Assembly (NCBI RefSeq): GCF_026130045.1
Contig: NZ_JAIBNX010000037.1
Span: forward strand, 1 to 49,557
Direction: 5' to 3'
Length of the DNA: 49,557 nucleotides
From: Micromonospora sp. CPCC 205371
GTDB lineage: Bacteria; Actinomycetota; Actinomycetes; Mycobacteriales; Micromonosporaceae
The notes beneath the pieces are model-generated. The model saw nothing but the letters and a program-made list of their open reading frames with translations, ran no database searches and had not been told where the DNA came from. A program made the position numbers and the translations under genes. Within the stretch, counting starts at the first letter, position 1; the number at the start of each line of letters is the position of its first letter. Shown in pieces: positions 25,055 through 34,696 of this stretch.

Positions 25055-25867
25055 ATGCCGCTGGTGATGAGTCCGGCGGCATTCACCGACCCTGCCAACT
25101 GGGCGAGATACGATCGCGCCGTGGGCTTCCGGGACGACTTCGACGGCTACGCCCTCGATCGTTCGGTGTGGATACCGCACTACCTGCCGCAATGGAGTTC
25201 GCGTGCCGAGAGCGCGGCGACGTTCGAGGTCGCTGACTCGCAGTTGCGGCTGTGGATTCCGCCGGAGCAGGGGCTGTGGTGTGCCGATGAGCACGAGGAG
25301 CCGCTGCGCGTGTCCGGCGTGCAATCCGGCGTGTTTTCCGGCGAGGTCGGCAGCACCGTGGGCCAGCAGCCGTTTCGCGACGGGCTCCGGGTACGCGAGG
25401 CCCAACCGGCGCAGTGGGGTTGGACGCCGCGCTACGGCGTTGTCGAGGCCCGCGCACGGATGGAGCTGACCGAGCGTTCGATGGCCTCGGTGTGGCTGGT
25501 GGGCGTTGAGGACGAGCCACGTCGCTCCGGTGAGATCTGCGTCTTCGAGGTGTTCGGCGACGCGATCGACTCGACTGGGCCGGCGGTTGGCATGGGTGTC
25601 CATCCGTTCCGCGATCCGGCCCTGCGCGACGAGTTCGGCGCGCCGCGGCTGCCGATCGATGTGACCGACTTCCATGTCTATGCCGTCGACTGGCGGCCCG
25701 GCCGCGTGGACTTCTTCGTCGACGCCAAGCACGTGCACACTGTCCAGCAGGCGCCCGACTACCCGATGCAGATGATGATCGGTGTCTTCGACTTTCCCGC
25801 GAAGCCGGCGGACGTGCACGCGGACCATGTGCCTCGGCTGGTGCTCGACTACGTTCGCGAGGATTGA
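25055..25867 (+). CDS. GH16-like concanavalin-fold protein with altered catalytic motif
   Basis: 270 residues, no signal peptide. The beta-jelly-roll pattern of glycoside hydrolase family 16 is clear (FRDDFDGYALDRSVW at the start; YGVVEARARM; FHVYAVDWRPGRVDFFVD). The active-site strand reads Glu160-Ile-Cys162-Val-Phe-Glu165, whereas the family motif is E-x-D-x-x-E. Both glutamates are present but the helper Asp is Cys. It may have lost or changed activity and serve as a binding or intracellular protein. GAGG abuts the ATG; ATG 25067 is an alternative. The 233-base gap after it shows no gene. Confidence 0.7.
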   Translation: MPLVMSPAAFTDPANWARYDRAVGFRDDFDGYALDRSVWIPHYLPQWSSRAESAATFEVADSQLRLWIPPEQGLWCADEHEEPLRVSGVQSGVFSGEVGSTVGQQPFRDGLRVREAQPAQWGWTPRYGVVEARARMELTERSMASVWLVGVEDEPRRSGEICVFEVFGDAIDSTGPAVGMGVHPFRDPALRDEFGAPRLPIDVTDFHVYAVDWRPGRVDFFVDAKHVHTVQQAPDYPMQMMIGVFDFPAKPADVHADHVPRLVLDYVRED

Positions 25868-26100
25868 GCGCACGCCACCGCACGGTGCTTTGATCTGGCA
25901 CCTATTGACGCCAAGCGCCGGACAGGACCGCGCCCCAGAAGCCGATCAAGAGGATGAAGCCGGATTGAAAGCGCCGGCTGGTTTACTTCGACCGTGCTTC
26001 GGTGTGGTCCGTGGCGTGGCAGTCGCCTACCTCGCGGACGGCGATTCCATGATCCAGGGTGCTGGCACCTTGAGGGGATCTTTTTCAAGGGAGAGGAGGC

Positions 26101-27537
26101 ATGAGGATGCGTCGAGGATTACGTGGCCTGGCCATAGCCGGGCTGCTGATTGCGTTGCTGGTCAGCGGGTCGCCGGCCAACGCGGTGGCACCAGGCGTGG
26201 CGGTCGCTACGGGGCGTCACACCTACACCGGCACAATCGACGGGGCTGACTTCAGGGTCGAGACGCCGCAGCGGTGGAACGGCACCTTGGTGCTGTTCAG
26301 CCATGGCAACTGGCCGGTCGGCTTCCCGCCACCGGGCGGGATCTGGCTTGCGAACCGGCCGCCGGACCGGTCCGGGACCGAGGCGTGGCTGCTGGACAAC
26401 GGCTACGCGCTTGCGGCTTCGAACTTCAAGGGCGTCACCGGCTTCGCGATGAAGGACGCGCTGCAGGACCAGATCGCGTTGCTGGACTGGTTCGAGGTGA
26501 ACATCGGGCGGCCGCGCCGCACGGTTGCCACTGGGCATTCGAATGGGGCGGCGATTTCGGCGCTACTCGCCGAGCGGAACCCGCACCGGTTTGCCGGAGT
26601 GGCGACCGCGTGCGGTGAGTTCGACCCGCCCGGGACCCTCAACACGGCGCTGGACATGCTGTTCGCCGTCAAGGCCCTGCTGGTACCGGCTGATCAGCAG
26701 GACATCGAACTGGTCCGGGCCCGTGAGCCGGATCGCGGCAACGAGGTCCTCAGCAACGCGATCCGCGATGCTGTGACCACACCGCAGGGCCGCGCCCGCA
26801 TCGCCCTGATCGCCGCGCTGGGCAACATCCCGGGCGCGTTCTCCGCGCACGAGCCGGCGCCGCGGCCTGGCACGGAGGACTGGGTCCGCAGGCAGGCGGA
26901 CTGGATCATGGCCTACATCTTCTTCGGCGGACCGAAGGAGCGGGCCGATCTGGAACGTCGCGCCGGCGGCAATTCCTCGTTCAACACCGGCATCGACTAC
27001 CGCCGGCTGCTGAGCCGGTCCAGCCAGACCGAGCTGGTACGCCGCGCGTACAAAGCCACGCCGGGTGTGGACCTCAACGCCGACCTGCACCGGCTCAACG
27101 CCACGCCGCGGATCGCCGCCGACCCGGCCGCCCTCGCCTACATGTACCAATTCGCACTGCCGACCGGGCGGATCTCGATGCCCTTCATTACCCTTCACAC
27201 CGAGCAGGATGGCGGTGCCGTCGCCGAACACGAGCGGTGGTACGCCGGCCAGGTCCGCCAGCACGGAGACCCGGCAAACCTGCGACAGCTCTATGTGGAC
27301 CGCGGCATGCACTGCGCGTTCAGTGACGCGGAAGAGCTGGTGACCCTCCGTGCCCTGTTTGACCGGCTCGACACCGGTCGTTGGCCAAACCTGAGCCCAC
27401 ACCGGCTCAACGCGGCTGCCGGCGAGTTCACCGACCCGTACCACCAGGTCCTGGACTTCGGCACGTTCCAGGACAAGCTTATGCGTCCGGCATTCACGAA
27501 CTTCACCCCAGCGCGGTTCCTGCGCCCGTCACGCTAG
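26101..27537 (+). CDS. Secreted alpha/beta-hydrolase
   Basis: 478 residues. A signal peptide (about 1-28, ending ANA) precedes an alpha/beta-hydrolase domain with nucleophile Ser147 in GHSNGA, an acid near Asp370 (TEQDGG) and His near 402 (GMHCAF). A long helical cap lies between about 170 and 330. It resembles secreted esterase/lipase-like or peptidase-like hydrolases of actinobacteria; the substrate cannot be named. GGGAGAGGAGGC precedes the ATG. It is a single gene ending 17 bases before the convergent transporter operon. Confidence 0.8.
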   Translation: MRMRRGLRGLAIAGLLIALLVSGSPANAVAPGVAVATGRHTYTGTIDGADFRVETPQRWNGTLVLFSHGNWPVGFPPPGGIWLANRPPDRSGTEAWLLDNGYALAASNFKGVTGFAMKDALQDQIALLDWFEVNIGRPRRTVATGHSNGAAISALLAERNPHRFAGVATACGEFDPPGTLNTALDMLFAVKALLVPADQQDIELVRAREPDRGNEVLSNAIRDAVTTPQGRARIALIAALGNIPGAFSAHEPAPRPGTEDWVRRQADWIMAYIFFGGPKERADLERRAGGNSSFNTGIDYRRLLSRSSQTELVRRAYKATPGVDLNADLHRLNATPRIAADPAALAYMYQFALPTGRISMPFITLHTEQDGGAVAEHERWYAGQVRQHGDPANLRQLYVDRGMHCAFSDAEELVTLRALFDRLDTGRWPNLSPHRLNAAAGEFTDPYHQVLDFGTFQDKLMRPAFTNFTPARFLRPSR

Positions 27538-27554
27538 GAGTGCCAGGTCCGCTT

Positions 27555-28502
27555 CTATGGTTGGCCCCGCCGGAAGGCGACACCCAGGGCGGTCGGCGTG
27601 TAGAGGCGGCGCCCGAACACCGCCATCGTCACCACCGTCAGGACGTACGGGATCATGAGTAGGAAGTCGTACGGCACGCCGACGCCGGACAGTTGCGCGC
27701 GGAGCTGGAACGCGTCGCCCAGTCCGAACAGGAGCGACGCGACCAGGACGCCGAACGGGGTCCGGTGACCGAGGATCAGGATGGCTAGCGCGATGTACCC
27801 GCGCCCAGCGGCCATGTTCTCCACGAACTGGTTGGATGACACCAGGCTGAGGAAGGAGCCACCGAGACCGGCGAACGCGCCACTGATGACCAGACAGATG
27901 AAGCGGGTGCGGTTCACGTTCAACCCCACGCTGTCGGCGGCCGCCGGATGTTCGCCACTGGCCCGGACCAGCAGCCCCCAGTGGGTCCGCCGCAGGATCA
28001 GCGCCGTCACGAGCACGGCGAGCAGGGCGACATACACCAGATAGGTCTGGTTGAACAGCAGCGGGCCGAGCAGGGGGATGTCGCGCAGGCCAGGGATGGG
28101 GGAGTTGGCGATGGTAGGCGCGGCGCGGGTGGTGCCTCCGGTGCCCACCACGATCCGGAAGACGAAACTCGTGCCGCCCAAGGCGAGCAGATTCAGGCAG
28201 ATGCCGGCGACGACCGGATCGCCGGGCAGCACGACGATGAACAGTCCGAGCAGCGCGGCAACGGCCATCCCGACGAGAACGCCGCTGGCGAGCCCGACGG
28301 TGGTGCTCTCCGTCGACGTGCTGACGAGGGAGGCGGCCAGCGCACCGGAGAGCATCATTCCCTCCAGACCGACGTTGACCACTCCGGACCGTTCACAGTA
28401 GACGGCGCCCAGGGCCGCGAGCAGCAGCGGCACCGCCAGTCGCATCGTCGCCGAGAAGAATCCCTCGCCGGCGTCGGAGACGATCCAATGCCAGACCTGC
28501 AC
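27555..28502 (-). CDS. Nucleoside/purine-type ABC importer, second permease
   Basis: 315 residues, about eight to ten membrane segments, matching the branched-chain-like permeases paired with BMP-family binding proteins. Signature stretches include VVNVGLEGMML near the N-terminus and GRGYIALAILILG near the C-terminus. The start is GTG, four bases after the first permease gene. It is the last gene of the operon binding protein, ATPase, permease, permease. The family imports nucleosides or purine bases; the neighbouring deaminase supports that. Confidence 0.9.
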   Translation of the reverse strand: MQVWHWIVSDAGEGFFSATMRLAVPLLLAALGAVYCERSGVVNVGLEGMMLSGALAASLVSTSTESTTVGLASGVLVGMAVAALLGLFIVVLPGDPVVAGICLNLLALGGTSFVFRIVVGTGGTTRAAPTIANSPIPGLRDIPLLGPLLFNQTYLVYVALLAVLVTALILRRTHWGLLVRASGEHPAAADSVGLNVNRTRFICLVISGAFAGLGGSFLSLVSSNQFVENMAAGRGYIALAILILGHRTPFGVLVASLLFGLGDAFQLRAQLSGVGVPYDFLLMIPYVLTVVTMAVFGRRLYTPTALGVAFRRGQP

Positions 28503-28505
28503 CCG

Positions 28506-29597
28506 TCACACCTCCTGTGCACGCGGGGCGGCGCCCCGAACCAACCGCAGGGCGCTGTGCGCGACCAGCAGGAGGACGACGAGGTACTGGATGATGGTGA
28601 CCACCGAGGCCGGCACGCCCACTCCGGTTTCCATCGCGGCTCCGCCCACCGTGAGCGCGCCGAAGAACAGCGCCGCCACCAGGGTTCCCGCCGGAGAGCT
28701 GCGCCCCAGCAGGGCGACCACGATGGCGGTGTAGCCGTAGCCGGGGGAGAGGTTGGTGATCATCCGCCCCTGGACGCCGGATACCTGGCACATTCCGGCC
28801 AGGCCGGCGAGGGCACCGCTGACGGCGAGCGTCGACAGCAGGATCCGGCGCACAGGCAGGCCGGCGTTGCGCGCCGCCGCCGGGTTGAGGCCCGTTGCCG
28901 CCAGGCGCAGCCCCCAGACGTGCCGGGACAGGTATAGCTGCCCGATGGCCGCTGCCGCGACGGCGACCAGGATTCCCGCGTGCAGCGTCGTGTGTGGCAC
29001 CAGGACGGGCAGGATCGCCGAGGGCGGCAGCGCGGCGGTCCGTGCCAGCGGCGAGGCCGGATCGCGGGCCGGCCCGTTCAGCAGGTAGTCCACCAGGAAC
29101 ACGGCGATGTAGTTCAACATGATGGTGCTCAGCACCTCGTTGGTGCCGAGATGGACCCGCAGCAGGGCCGCGACGCTCGCCCACGCGGCGCCGGCCAGGA
29201 TGCCGGCGGCCATCATGGCCGGCAGGACCACCGGCATGGGTGCGCCGCCCAGCGCGAGTCCGGCCAGCGCGGCGGCCACGCCGCCCAGCAGCAACTGCCC
29301 CTCCGCCCCGATGTTGAACAGGCCGGCCCGGAAGGACAGTGCGACGCCCACCCCGACCAAGGCCAGGGGTACGGTCTCGACCAGCGTGTTCGCCACGTTC
29401 TGCGGGGAGCCGAACGCGCCTGTCCACAGTGTCCGGTACGCGGTGACGACGTCCGCACCGGCGGCCAGGATGAGCACCGCGCCCACGAGAAGCGCGATGA
29501 CGATCGCGCCGAAGCTGCTCGCCAGGTCCGATCGGGTCAGCAGCCGAACGGCGTAGCGCCGCCAGCCACCGTCCAATGGGGACGTGAGCGCCGTCAT
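28506..29597 (-). CDS. Nucleoside/purine-type ABC importer, first permease
   Basis: 363 residues with about nine membrane segments. FNIGAEGQLLLGG and GYGYTAIVVALLG are the conserved permease signatures of BMP-type importers. The ATG overlaps the ATPase stop as ATGA, giving translational coupling. It partners with the permease at 27555 to form the channel in the cytoplasmic membrane. Confidence 0.9.
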   Translation of the reverse strand: MTALTSPLDGGWRRYAVRLLTRSDLASSFGAIVIALLVGAVLILAAGADVVTAYRTLWTGAFGSPQNVANTLVETVPLALVGVGVALSFRAGLFNIGAEGQLLLGGVAAALAGLALGGAPMPVVLPAMMAAGILAGAAWASVAALLRVHLGTNEVLSTIMLNYIAVFLVDYLLNGPARDPASPLARTAALPPSAILPVLVPHTTLHAGILVAVAAAAIGQLYLSRHVWGLRLAATGLNPAAARNAGLPVRRILLSTLAVSGALAGLAGMCQVSGVQGRMITNLSPGYGYTAIVVALLGRSSPAGTLVAALFFGALTVGGAAMETGVGVPASVVTIIQYLVVLLLVAHSALRLVRGAAPRAQEV

Positions 29598-31108
29598 CGT
29601 CCCGCCATCCGCAGCCCGAGTTCCTCGACGCGGACGTCTGCCCGGTCGGTGAGGGCGGTTATCCGGCCCCCGTACAGCACCGCGACCCGGTCGGCCAGCG
29701 CCAGGATCTCGTCGAGCTCGGTCGAGATCAGCAGGATCCCGCAGCCCCTCTCGCGCAGCCCCCGGAGCTGGCCGTGCACGTACTCGATCGCCCCGATGTC
29801 CAAGCCGCGGGTCGGCTGGGAGACCAGCAGGGCGGCCGGCTCGCGGGCGATCTCGCGCGCCAGGAGCAGCTTCTGCTGGTTTCCGCCGGACAGCTCGCGC
29901 ACCTTCTGGTCCGGGCCGGAGCAGCGGATGTCGTACCGGTCGATCAGCTCCTGGGTGGCCGCGCGCATCGCCGCGCGGTTGAGCCAGCCGCGCCTGGAGT
30001 GCGGTGGGTGGGCGGCGACCTCGAGCACCGCGTTGTCGGTAATGCTCAGGTCCAGTACCAGGCCGGTGCCCTGCCGGTCCTCCGGCACGTGGGCGAGCCC
30101 GTGCGCGATCCGGGTGGCTGGCGAGGCGTGCGACACGTCCCGCCCGCGCAGGTGGATCGAGCCACCGGTGAGCGGCTCGGTACCGGCGATCACCATGGCG
30201 AGCTCGCGCTGGCCGTTGCCGTCGACGCCGGCGATTCCGAGGATCTCGCCCGCCCGCAGGCGCAGTGTGACGTCGTCGAGGCGCGGGACGCCGCGGCGGT
30301 CGGTGACGCGCGCACCCCGCAGCTCCAGGACGGTGTCGCCACCGGTGCGTGGCCGTACCGGGCCGGTGCTGACCGGGACCTCGCGGCCGACCATGAGCGA
30401 GGCCAGCTCCGGGGCCGAGACGTCAGCCGTCCGATACGTGCCGACCGTGCGGCCGCGGCGCATGACCGTGACCCGGTCGGCGGTCGCCATCACCTCGCGC
30501 AGCTTGTGCGAGATGAGCACCATGCTGGTGCCCTGCGCCACCATCGACCGCAGCACGTCCAGCAGCGAGTCCGCCTCCTGCGGTGTGAGGACGGCCGTCG
30601 GCTCGTCCAGGATCAGCACCCTGGCCCCCCGGTACACCGCCTTGAGGATCTCCACGCGCTGTTGCTGGCCGACCGAGAGCTGGCCGACCTTCGCGGTCGG
30701 GTCGACGGCCAGCCCGTACCGGTGCGATAGCTCGGCCAGGTCGCGAGCGGCTCGGCGGACGTCGACGAGCATTCGGTGGCCGGCCGGCCGGCCGAGGCAC
30801 GCGTTCTCGGCGACCGTCATGGACGGCACCAGCATGAAGTGCTGGTGCACCATGCCGATGCCGGCTGCCGTCGCGTCCGCCACCGAGCGCAACCGCATCG
30901 GCCTGGAGCCGATCGCCAGCGTGCCGCTGACGGGCCGGATGAGTCCGGCGAGCACCCGCATGAGCGTGGTCTTGCCCGCCCCGTTCTCACCCAGCAGCGC
31001 GTGCACCTCACCGGCCCGCAGGTCGAAGCTGACGGCGTCGTTGGCGACGACGGATCCAAACCGGACGGTGATATCTCGCATGTGGACGATCGCGGCTGCG
31101 GACTCCAT
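29594..31108 (-). CDS. Nucleoside/purine-type ABC importer, double ATPase
   Basis: 504 residues with two ATP-binding domains. The first has Walker A GENGAGKTT, signature SVGQQQRVEILKA and Walker B VLILDEPTAVL. The second has the usual altered P-loop (GVDGNGQRE), signature LSGGNQQKLLLARE and SQPTRGLDIGA. This unequal pair is normal in sugar and nucleoside importers. The binding-protein gene lies nine bases upstream and the permease overlaps downstream. Confidence 0.92.
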   Translation of the reverse strand: MESAAAIVHMRDITVRFGSVVANDAVSFDLRAGEVHALLGENGAGKTTLMRVLAGLIRPVSGTLAIGSRPMRLRSVADATAAGIGMVHQHFMLVPSMTVAENACLGRPAGHRMLVDVRRAARDLAELSHRYGLAVDPTAKVGQLSVGQQQRVEILKAVYRGARVLILDEPTAVLTPQEADSLLDVLRSMVAQGTSMVLISHKLREVMATADRVTVMRRGRTVGTYRTADVSAPELASLMVGREVPVSTGPVRPRTGGDTVLELRGARVTDRRGVPRLDDVTLRLRAGEILGIAGVDGNGQRELAMVIAGTEPLTGGSIHLRGRDVSHASPATRIAHGLAHVPEDRQGTGLVLDLSITDNAVLEVAAHPPHSRRGWLNRAAMRAATQELIDRYDIRCSGPDQKVRELSGGNQQKLLLAREIAREPAALLVSQPTRGLDIGAIEYVHGQLRGLRERGCGILLISTELDEILALADRVAVLYGGRITALTDRADVRVEELGLRMAGR

Positions 31109-31117
31109 CCGGGCGCC

Positions 31118-32140
31118 CTAGGAGACGGTGGACGTGTCGTGTGGGACGGTGAAGGCGCCGGACTTGATGTCGGCCATCTTCTGGTCGACCTTGGCCCTTA
31201 CCTCCGCCGGTACCCGGCTGTCCAGGCCGTGGTATGGCGCCAGGCCGATCGAGCCCTGCGGAATGCCGTAGCTGTACGCCTTGTTCGTCCACGTGCCGCC
31301 CTGTACCGCTTTGGCGACGTCCCGGATCAGCGGCGTCAGGTCCCAGGTCACGCTGGTCAGGACGTTTTGCGGGCCGAGGAAGTTCTGGTCGGTGAGCGCG
31401 CCGATGACCAGCGCCTTGCCGGCGATCGCGGCGTCGATGGTGCCGACGGTCTGCGCGCTGAGCACCTGGGCGCCCTGTTGGATCTGCGCGAGGGCGGCTT
31501 CCTTGCCCTTGGGTGGGTCGTAGAAGCTGCCGATGAACGAGTGCAGCACCTTGACGTTCGGGTTGATTTCCTTGGCCCCGGCCTCGTACGCGTGCAGGTT
31601 CGCCAGCAGGTTCGGCACCTGCATGCCGCTGACCCAGCCGATCGTGCCGGAGGTGGTGGTGCCGGCCGCGAGCATGCCGGCCAGGTAGGCCCCCTGGTAA
31701 TCGGGGTTGTCGTAGGTGCCGACGTTGGCCGCGGTTCCGGTCGCCGTGCCGGCCATGAAGACGGTCTTCGGGAATTCCTTCGCGACGGCGAGGGTCGCGT
31801 CGCCGAACGAGAAACTGTGGGCGAAGACCAGGTTGTAGCCTTGCTGGGCGAAGTTGCGGATGGTCCGCTGGGCGTTGGCGTCGCTGACGTTCTCGGCGTA
31901 GGCGAACTCCGCGCCGACCTCCGCGGCGGCCGCCTTCGCGCCGTCGTAGCCCACCTGGTTGAAGTCGTGGTCCGTGATCGGACCGGGTAACACGATGGCG
32001 ATTTTCAGGTCGTCGACCGCTTCGACGGCCGCCGACGAGGCCGATGGTGTGTTGGCGGTGGAGGCGGCCTCGTTGGTACACGCGGTGGTTATCGACAGTG
32101 CGGCGATCCCCGCCGCGGCGAGCACGCTACGACGCTTCAT
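31118..32140 (-). CDS. BMP-family substrate-binding lipoprotein
   Basis: 340 residues. The lipobox ITTAC places the lipidated Cys at 21. The BMP/PnrA-like fold shows in LKIAIVLPGPITDHDFNQVGYDG and in NLVFAHSFSFGDA, each typical of basic membrane protein binding proteins for purine nucleosides. It captures substrate outside the membrane for the importer encoded downstream. ATG 32140 has GGAGC six bases upstream and begins the signal sequence. The 334-bp gap to the divergent deaminase holds repeated TGGACGA-type sites. Confidence 0.92.
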   Translation of the reverse strand: MKRRSVLAAAGIAALSITTACTNEAASTANTPSASSAAVEAVDDLKIAIVLPGPITDHDFNQVGYDGAKAAAAEVGAEFAYAENVSDANAQRTIRNFAQQGYNLVFAHSFSFGDATLAVAKEFPKTVFMAGTATGTAANVGTYDNPDYQGAYLAGMLAAGTTTSGTIGWVSGMQVPNLLANLHAYEAGAKEINPNVKVLHSFIGSFYDPPKGKEAALAQIQQGAQVLSAQTVGTIDAAIAGKALVIGALTDQNFLGPQNVLTSVTWDLTPLIRDVAKAVQGGTWTNKAYSYGIPQGSIGLAPYHGLDSRVPAEVRAKVDQKMADIKSGAFTVPHDTSTVS

Positions 32141-32275
32141 GCGAAGCTCCAGTTCGGGGTGGCCACGGCATCCGGCCTGCGGCGGTTGAAGCATGAGTCA
32201 AGCAGCCGCGTACCCGGGGCGCATTGGCCGGACCGACGAAAGCTCGCCACCCCACCGCGGGCCGCGGCTGGAGGA

Positions 32276-32371
32276 TCGTCCAGGCAGATGACCGGCACGT
32301 TTCCGCAGTTCAAGCCCGCGAAACCGGCTCGTAGGTTCGTCCAGGCACGGCCGGAAAAGCTTGGACGATCC
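32276..32371. promoter_or_regulatory. Repeated TGGACGA/TCGTCCA sites in the divergent purine promoter region
   Basis: TCGTCCAGGCA occurs at 32276-32286 and 32337-32347, and TGGACGATCC at 32362-32371 is the inverse of GGATCGTCCA at 32273-32282. The set lies between the importer operon and the deaminase gene. It may bind the PucR protein encoded at 34686 (inference). Confidence 0.45.
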
Positions 32372-32474
32372 GCCGAAGCGCTCCGCTTTCGGCGTCGGAT
32401 TTCCTTAGGCGTGTCAGGCCCAAGTGACGAGCGGCTCTGCTCTGCCCAGAAGCCGATTCCGCCGCGGAAGAAGG

Positions 32475-33482
32475 ATGGAATTGCTGCCCACCGCCGAGCT
32501 CCACATCCACATCGAAGGCACGCTGGAACCGGAGATGCTGGTCCAGTTGGCCGCGCGCAACGGGATCGAGTTGCCGACGACGGACCCCGAGGCGATCCGG
32601 GCCCGCTACCGCTTCGAGGACCTGCAGTCCTTTCTGGACCTGCACTATGGCAACCTGCGGGTCCTGCGTACCGCCGAGGACTTCTACGACCTGGCCGCGG
32701 CGTACCTCCGCCGCGCCGCCGGCGATGGGGTGCGCCGGGCGGAGATCTTCTTCGATCCGCAGACTCACGTCGGCAATGGCATACCCTTGGCCGCGGTCTT
32801 CGACGGGTTGGGCGCCGCGCTCGCCGAGAGCGCGTCGCTGGGCGTGTCCGCCGACCTGATCCTGTGTTTCCTGCGCGACCGCGGGCCGCAAGCCGCGCAC
32901 GAGATTCTCCGCGCGGCGCTGCCGTTCCGGGACCGTTTCATCGGTGTCGGCCTGGACTCCACCGAGGTCGGTTACCCGCCGTCGCTGTTCCGCGACGTGT
33001 ACGCGATGGCCGCGGCGGAAGGGCTGCACCGCGTCGCCCATGCGGGTGAGGAGGGCGGGCCGGACTACGTCTGGGAGGCGCTGGACGTGCTCGGCGTCGA
33101 GCGGGTCGACCACGGCATCCGGGCGATGGAGGACGCCAGCCTGGTCCGCCGGCTGCGCGAGGAGCGGATTCCACTGACCGTCTGTCCACTGTCGAATGTG
33201 TGCCTGCGTACCGTGGACACCCTGGCCGACCACGTCCTGCCGGCCATGCTCGACGAGGGCCTGGCCGCCACGGTGAACAGTGACGATCCGGCGTACTTCG
33301 GCGGCTACGTCGGGGCCAACTACGAGGCGTTGCGCACCGAGTTGGGCCTCGACCAGACGCAGCTCGCCACGCTGGCGATGAACTCGTTCGACGCCTGTTT
33401 CGTCGATGAGGCGCAGAAGGAAGTGTGGAAGGCCGAGGCGCGTGCCGCGGTCCTGGCGCCCGGACCGGACGTGGCCGCGTGA
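32475..33482 (+). CDS. Adenine deaminase-like (adenosine deaminase superfamily) enzyme
   Basis: 335 residues, amidohydrolase-fold zinc enzyme. Zinc ligands are seen in HIHIEGTLEPE (His10, His12), a His in VAHAGEEGG, VDHGI and VNSDDPAYFGGY. The HIEGTLEPE and NSDDPAYFGG forms are those of adenine-acting members rather than classical adenosine deaminases (HLDG, NTDDP). Predicted reaction: adenine plus water to hypoxanthine plus ammonia. AAGAAGG abuts the ATG. Its stop overlaps the next gene as GTGA. With the importer it would feed purine salvage or use as a nitrogen source. Confidence 0.8.
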   Translation: MELLPTAELHIHIEGTLEPEMLVQLAARNGIELPTTDPEAIRARYRFEDLQSFLDLHYGNLRVLRTAEDFYDLAAAYLRRAAGDGVRRAEIFFDPQTHVGNGIPLAAVFDGLGAALAESASLGVSADLILCFLRDRGPQAAHEILRAALPFRDRFIGVGLDSTEVGYPPSLFRDVYAMAAAEGLHRVAHAGEEGGPDYVWEALDVLGVERVDHGIRAMEDASLVRRLREERIPLTVCPLSNVCLRTVDTLADHVLPAMLDEGLAATVNSDDPAYFGGYVGANYEALRTELGLDQTQLATLAMNSFDACFVDEAQKEVWKAEARAAVLAPGPDVAA

Positions 33483-34696
33483 CGGGCCTTCGGCGGCTGA
33501 CCGGCATCCGGGTCTGGGACGGCATCGGGGACGTCGGTCCGTCCGATGTGGCCTTTGTGCCGGACCGGATCGAGGCGGTGACACCGGCGGCGGACGAGCG
33601 CTGGCCCGAGCTCTGCGTCATACCGGGTCTGGTCGACGCGCACGTCCATCTGCTCGGCCACGCCCACGCCTCCGACGGCGACCGCACCCACGACACCCTC
33701 ACCTGGCCGCTGCTCACCACCCGCGAGGAGCAGGTCCTGCACGCGGCCGCGAACGCGCAGCGGGCCATGCGGCACGGCGTGACGACCATGCGGGATCTGG
33801 CTGCCGAGGAGGCGCAGGCAGCCCTGCGCCGGGCCTTCGACGACGGCGTCCTGCCCGGCCCACGCGTGCTGCCCAGCGGGCCGGTGAGCATGACCGCCGG
33901 CCACGGCGACCTGTTCGTGCCGCCCGCCCATCCGTTGCGCAAGCCGGTGGCCGACGGCGAGGACGAGTGCCGCAAGCTGGTACGGACCTGGGCCCGCGCC
34001 GGCATGACCGGTATCAAAATCATGGTCAGCGGTGGGGTGCTCTCGACCGGCGACAAGGCCGCCTGGCGCAACTACACGCGCGACGAGGTCCGCGCGACGG
34101 TGGACGAGGCGCACGCGCTCGGCATGCTGGTCGCCGCGCACGCGCACACCGAGGCCGGCATCCAGATGGCCCTCGACGAGGGCGTGGACTCGATCGAACA
34201 CGCCACCCAACTGACCCCGGCCCAGGCCGACGCGCTCGCGACGGCCGGTACCCCGGTCAGCCCCACCTTGATCATCATGGACATGCTGGTGAGTGGCGCG
34301 GGAACCGGGTCCACCGAGGCCCGGGACAAGGCGGCCGAGCTGATCACGGGCCGCGATGAGCGCTTCCGCGCCGCCGCGCGAGCCGGCGTCCGATTCGTGC
34401 TCGGCACCGACGCGAGCGGCTACTTCCTCCCGTTCGGCGGGCAGCTGTCGGAGGTACAGCGAATGACCGAAGTGCTGGGAATCGATGCGCAGGCCGCCCT
34501 GCGGGCCTCGACCTCCGACTCGGCCGCGGCGGTCGGGCTCGGTGACCGGGTCGGGCGAGTCAAGCCCGGCTTCGGCGCCGATCTCGTGGTGCTGCGTGGC
34601 CGCCCCTGGGAGCGGATCGCGGATCTGTCGGCGGACAACATCGTGGCGGTCGTGTGCCGGGGAAGGGTGGTTGCCGGCGTGCTGCCTACCGGGTGA
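33479..34696 (+). CDS. Amidohydrolase of the imidazolonepropionase/prolidase-like type
   Basis: 405 residues. Metal-site motifs are PGLVDAHVHLLGH near the N-terminus, the lysine in TGIKIMVSGG, AAHAHTEAG, IEHATQL and the aspartate in LGTDASGYF. The order fits the binuclear amidohydrolases that act on cyclic amides or peptides. The GTG start overlaps the deaminase stop, so the two are coupled. The substrate is probably a purine-derived ring or another imported N-compound (inference). Its 3' end overlaps the convergent PucR gene by 11 bases. Confidence 0.8.
   Translation: MTGLRRLTGIRVWDGIGDVGPSDVAFVPDRIEAVTPAADERWPELCVIPGLVDAHVHLLGHAHASDGDRTHDTLTWPLLTTREEQVLHAAANAQRAMRHGVTTMRDLAAEEAQAALRRAFDDGVLPGPRVLPSGPVSMTAGHGDLFVPPAHPLRKPVADGEDECRKLVRTWARAGMTGIKIMVSGGVLSTGDKAAWRNYTRDEVRATVDEAHALGMLVAAHAHTEAGIQMALDEGVDSIEHATQLTPAQADALATAGTPVSPTLIIMDMLVSGAGTGSTEARDKAAELITGRDERFRAAARAGVRFVLGTDASGYFLPFGGQLSEVQRMTEVLGIDAQAALRASTSDSAAAVGLGDRVGRVKPGFGADLVVLRGRPWERIADLSADNIVAVVCRGRVVAGVLPTG

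Noticed and set aside
25868-26100. Possible promoter TTGACG near 25905 upstream of the alpha/beta-hydrolase
   Set aside because: No acceptable -10 at the right distance.
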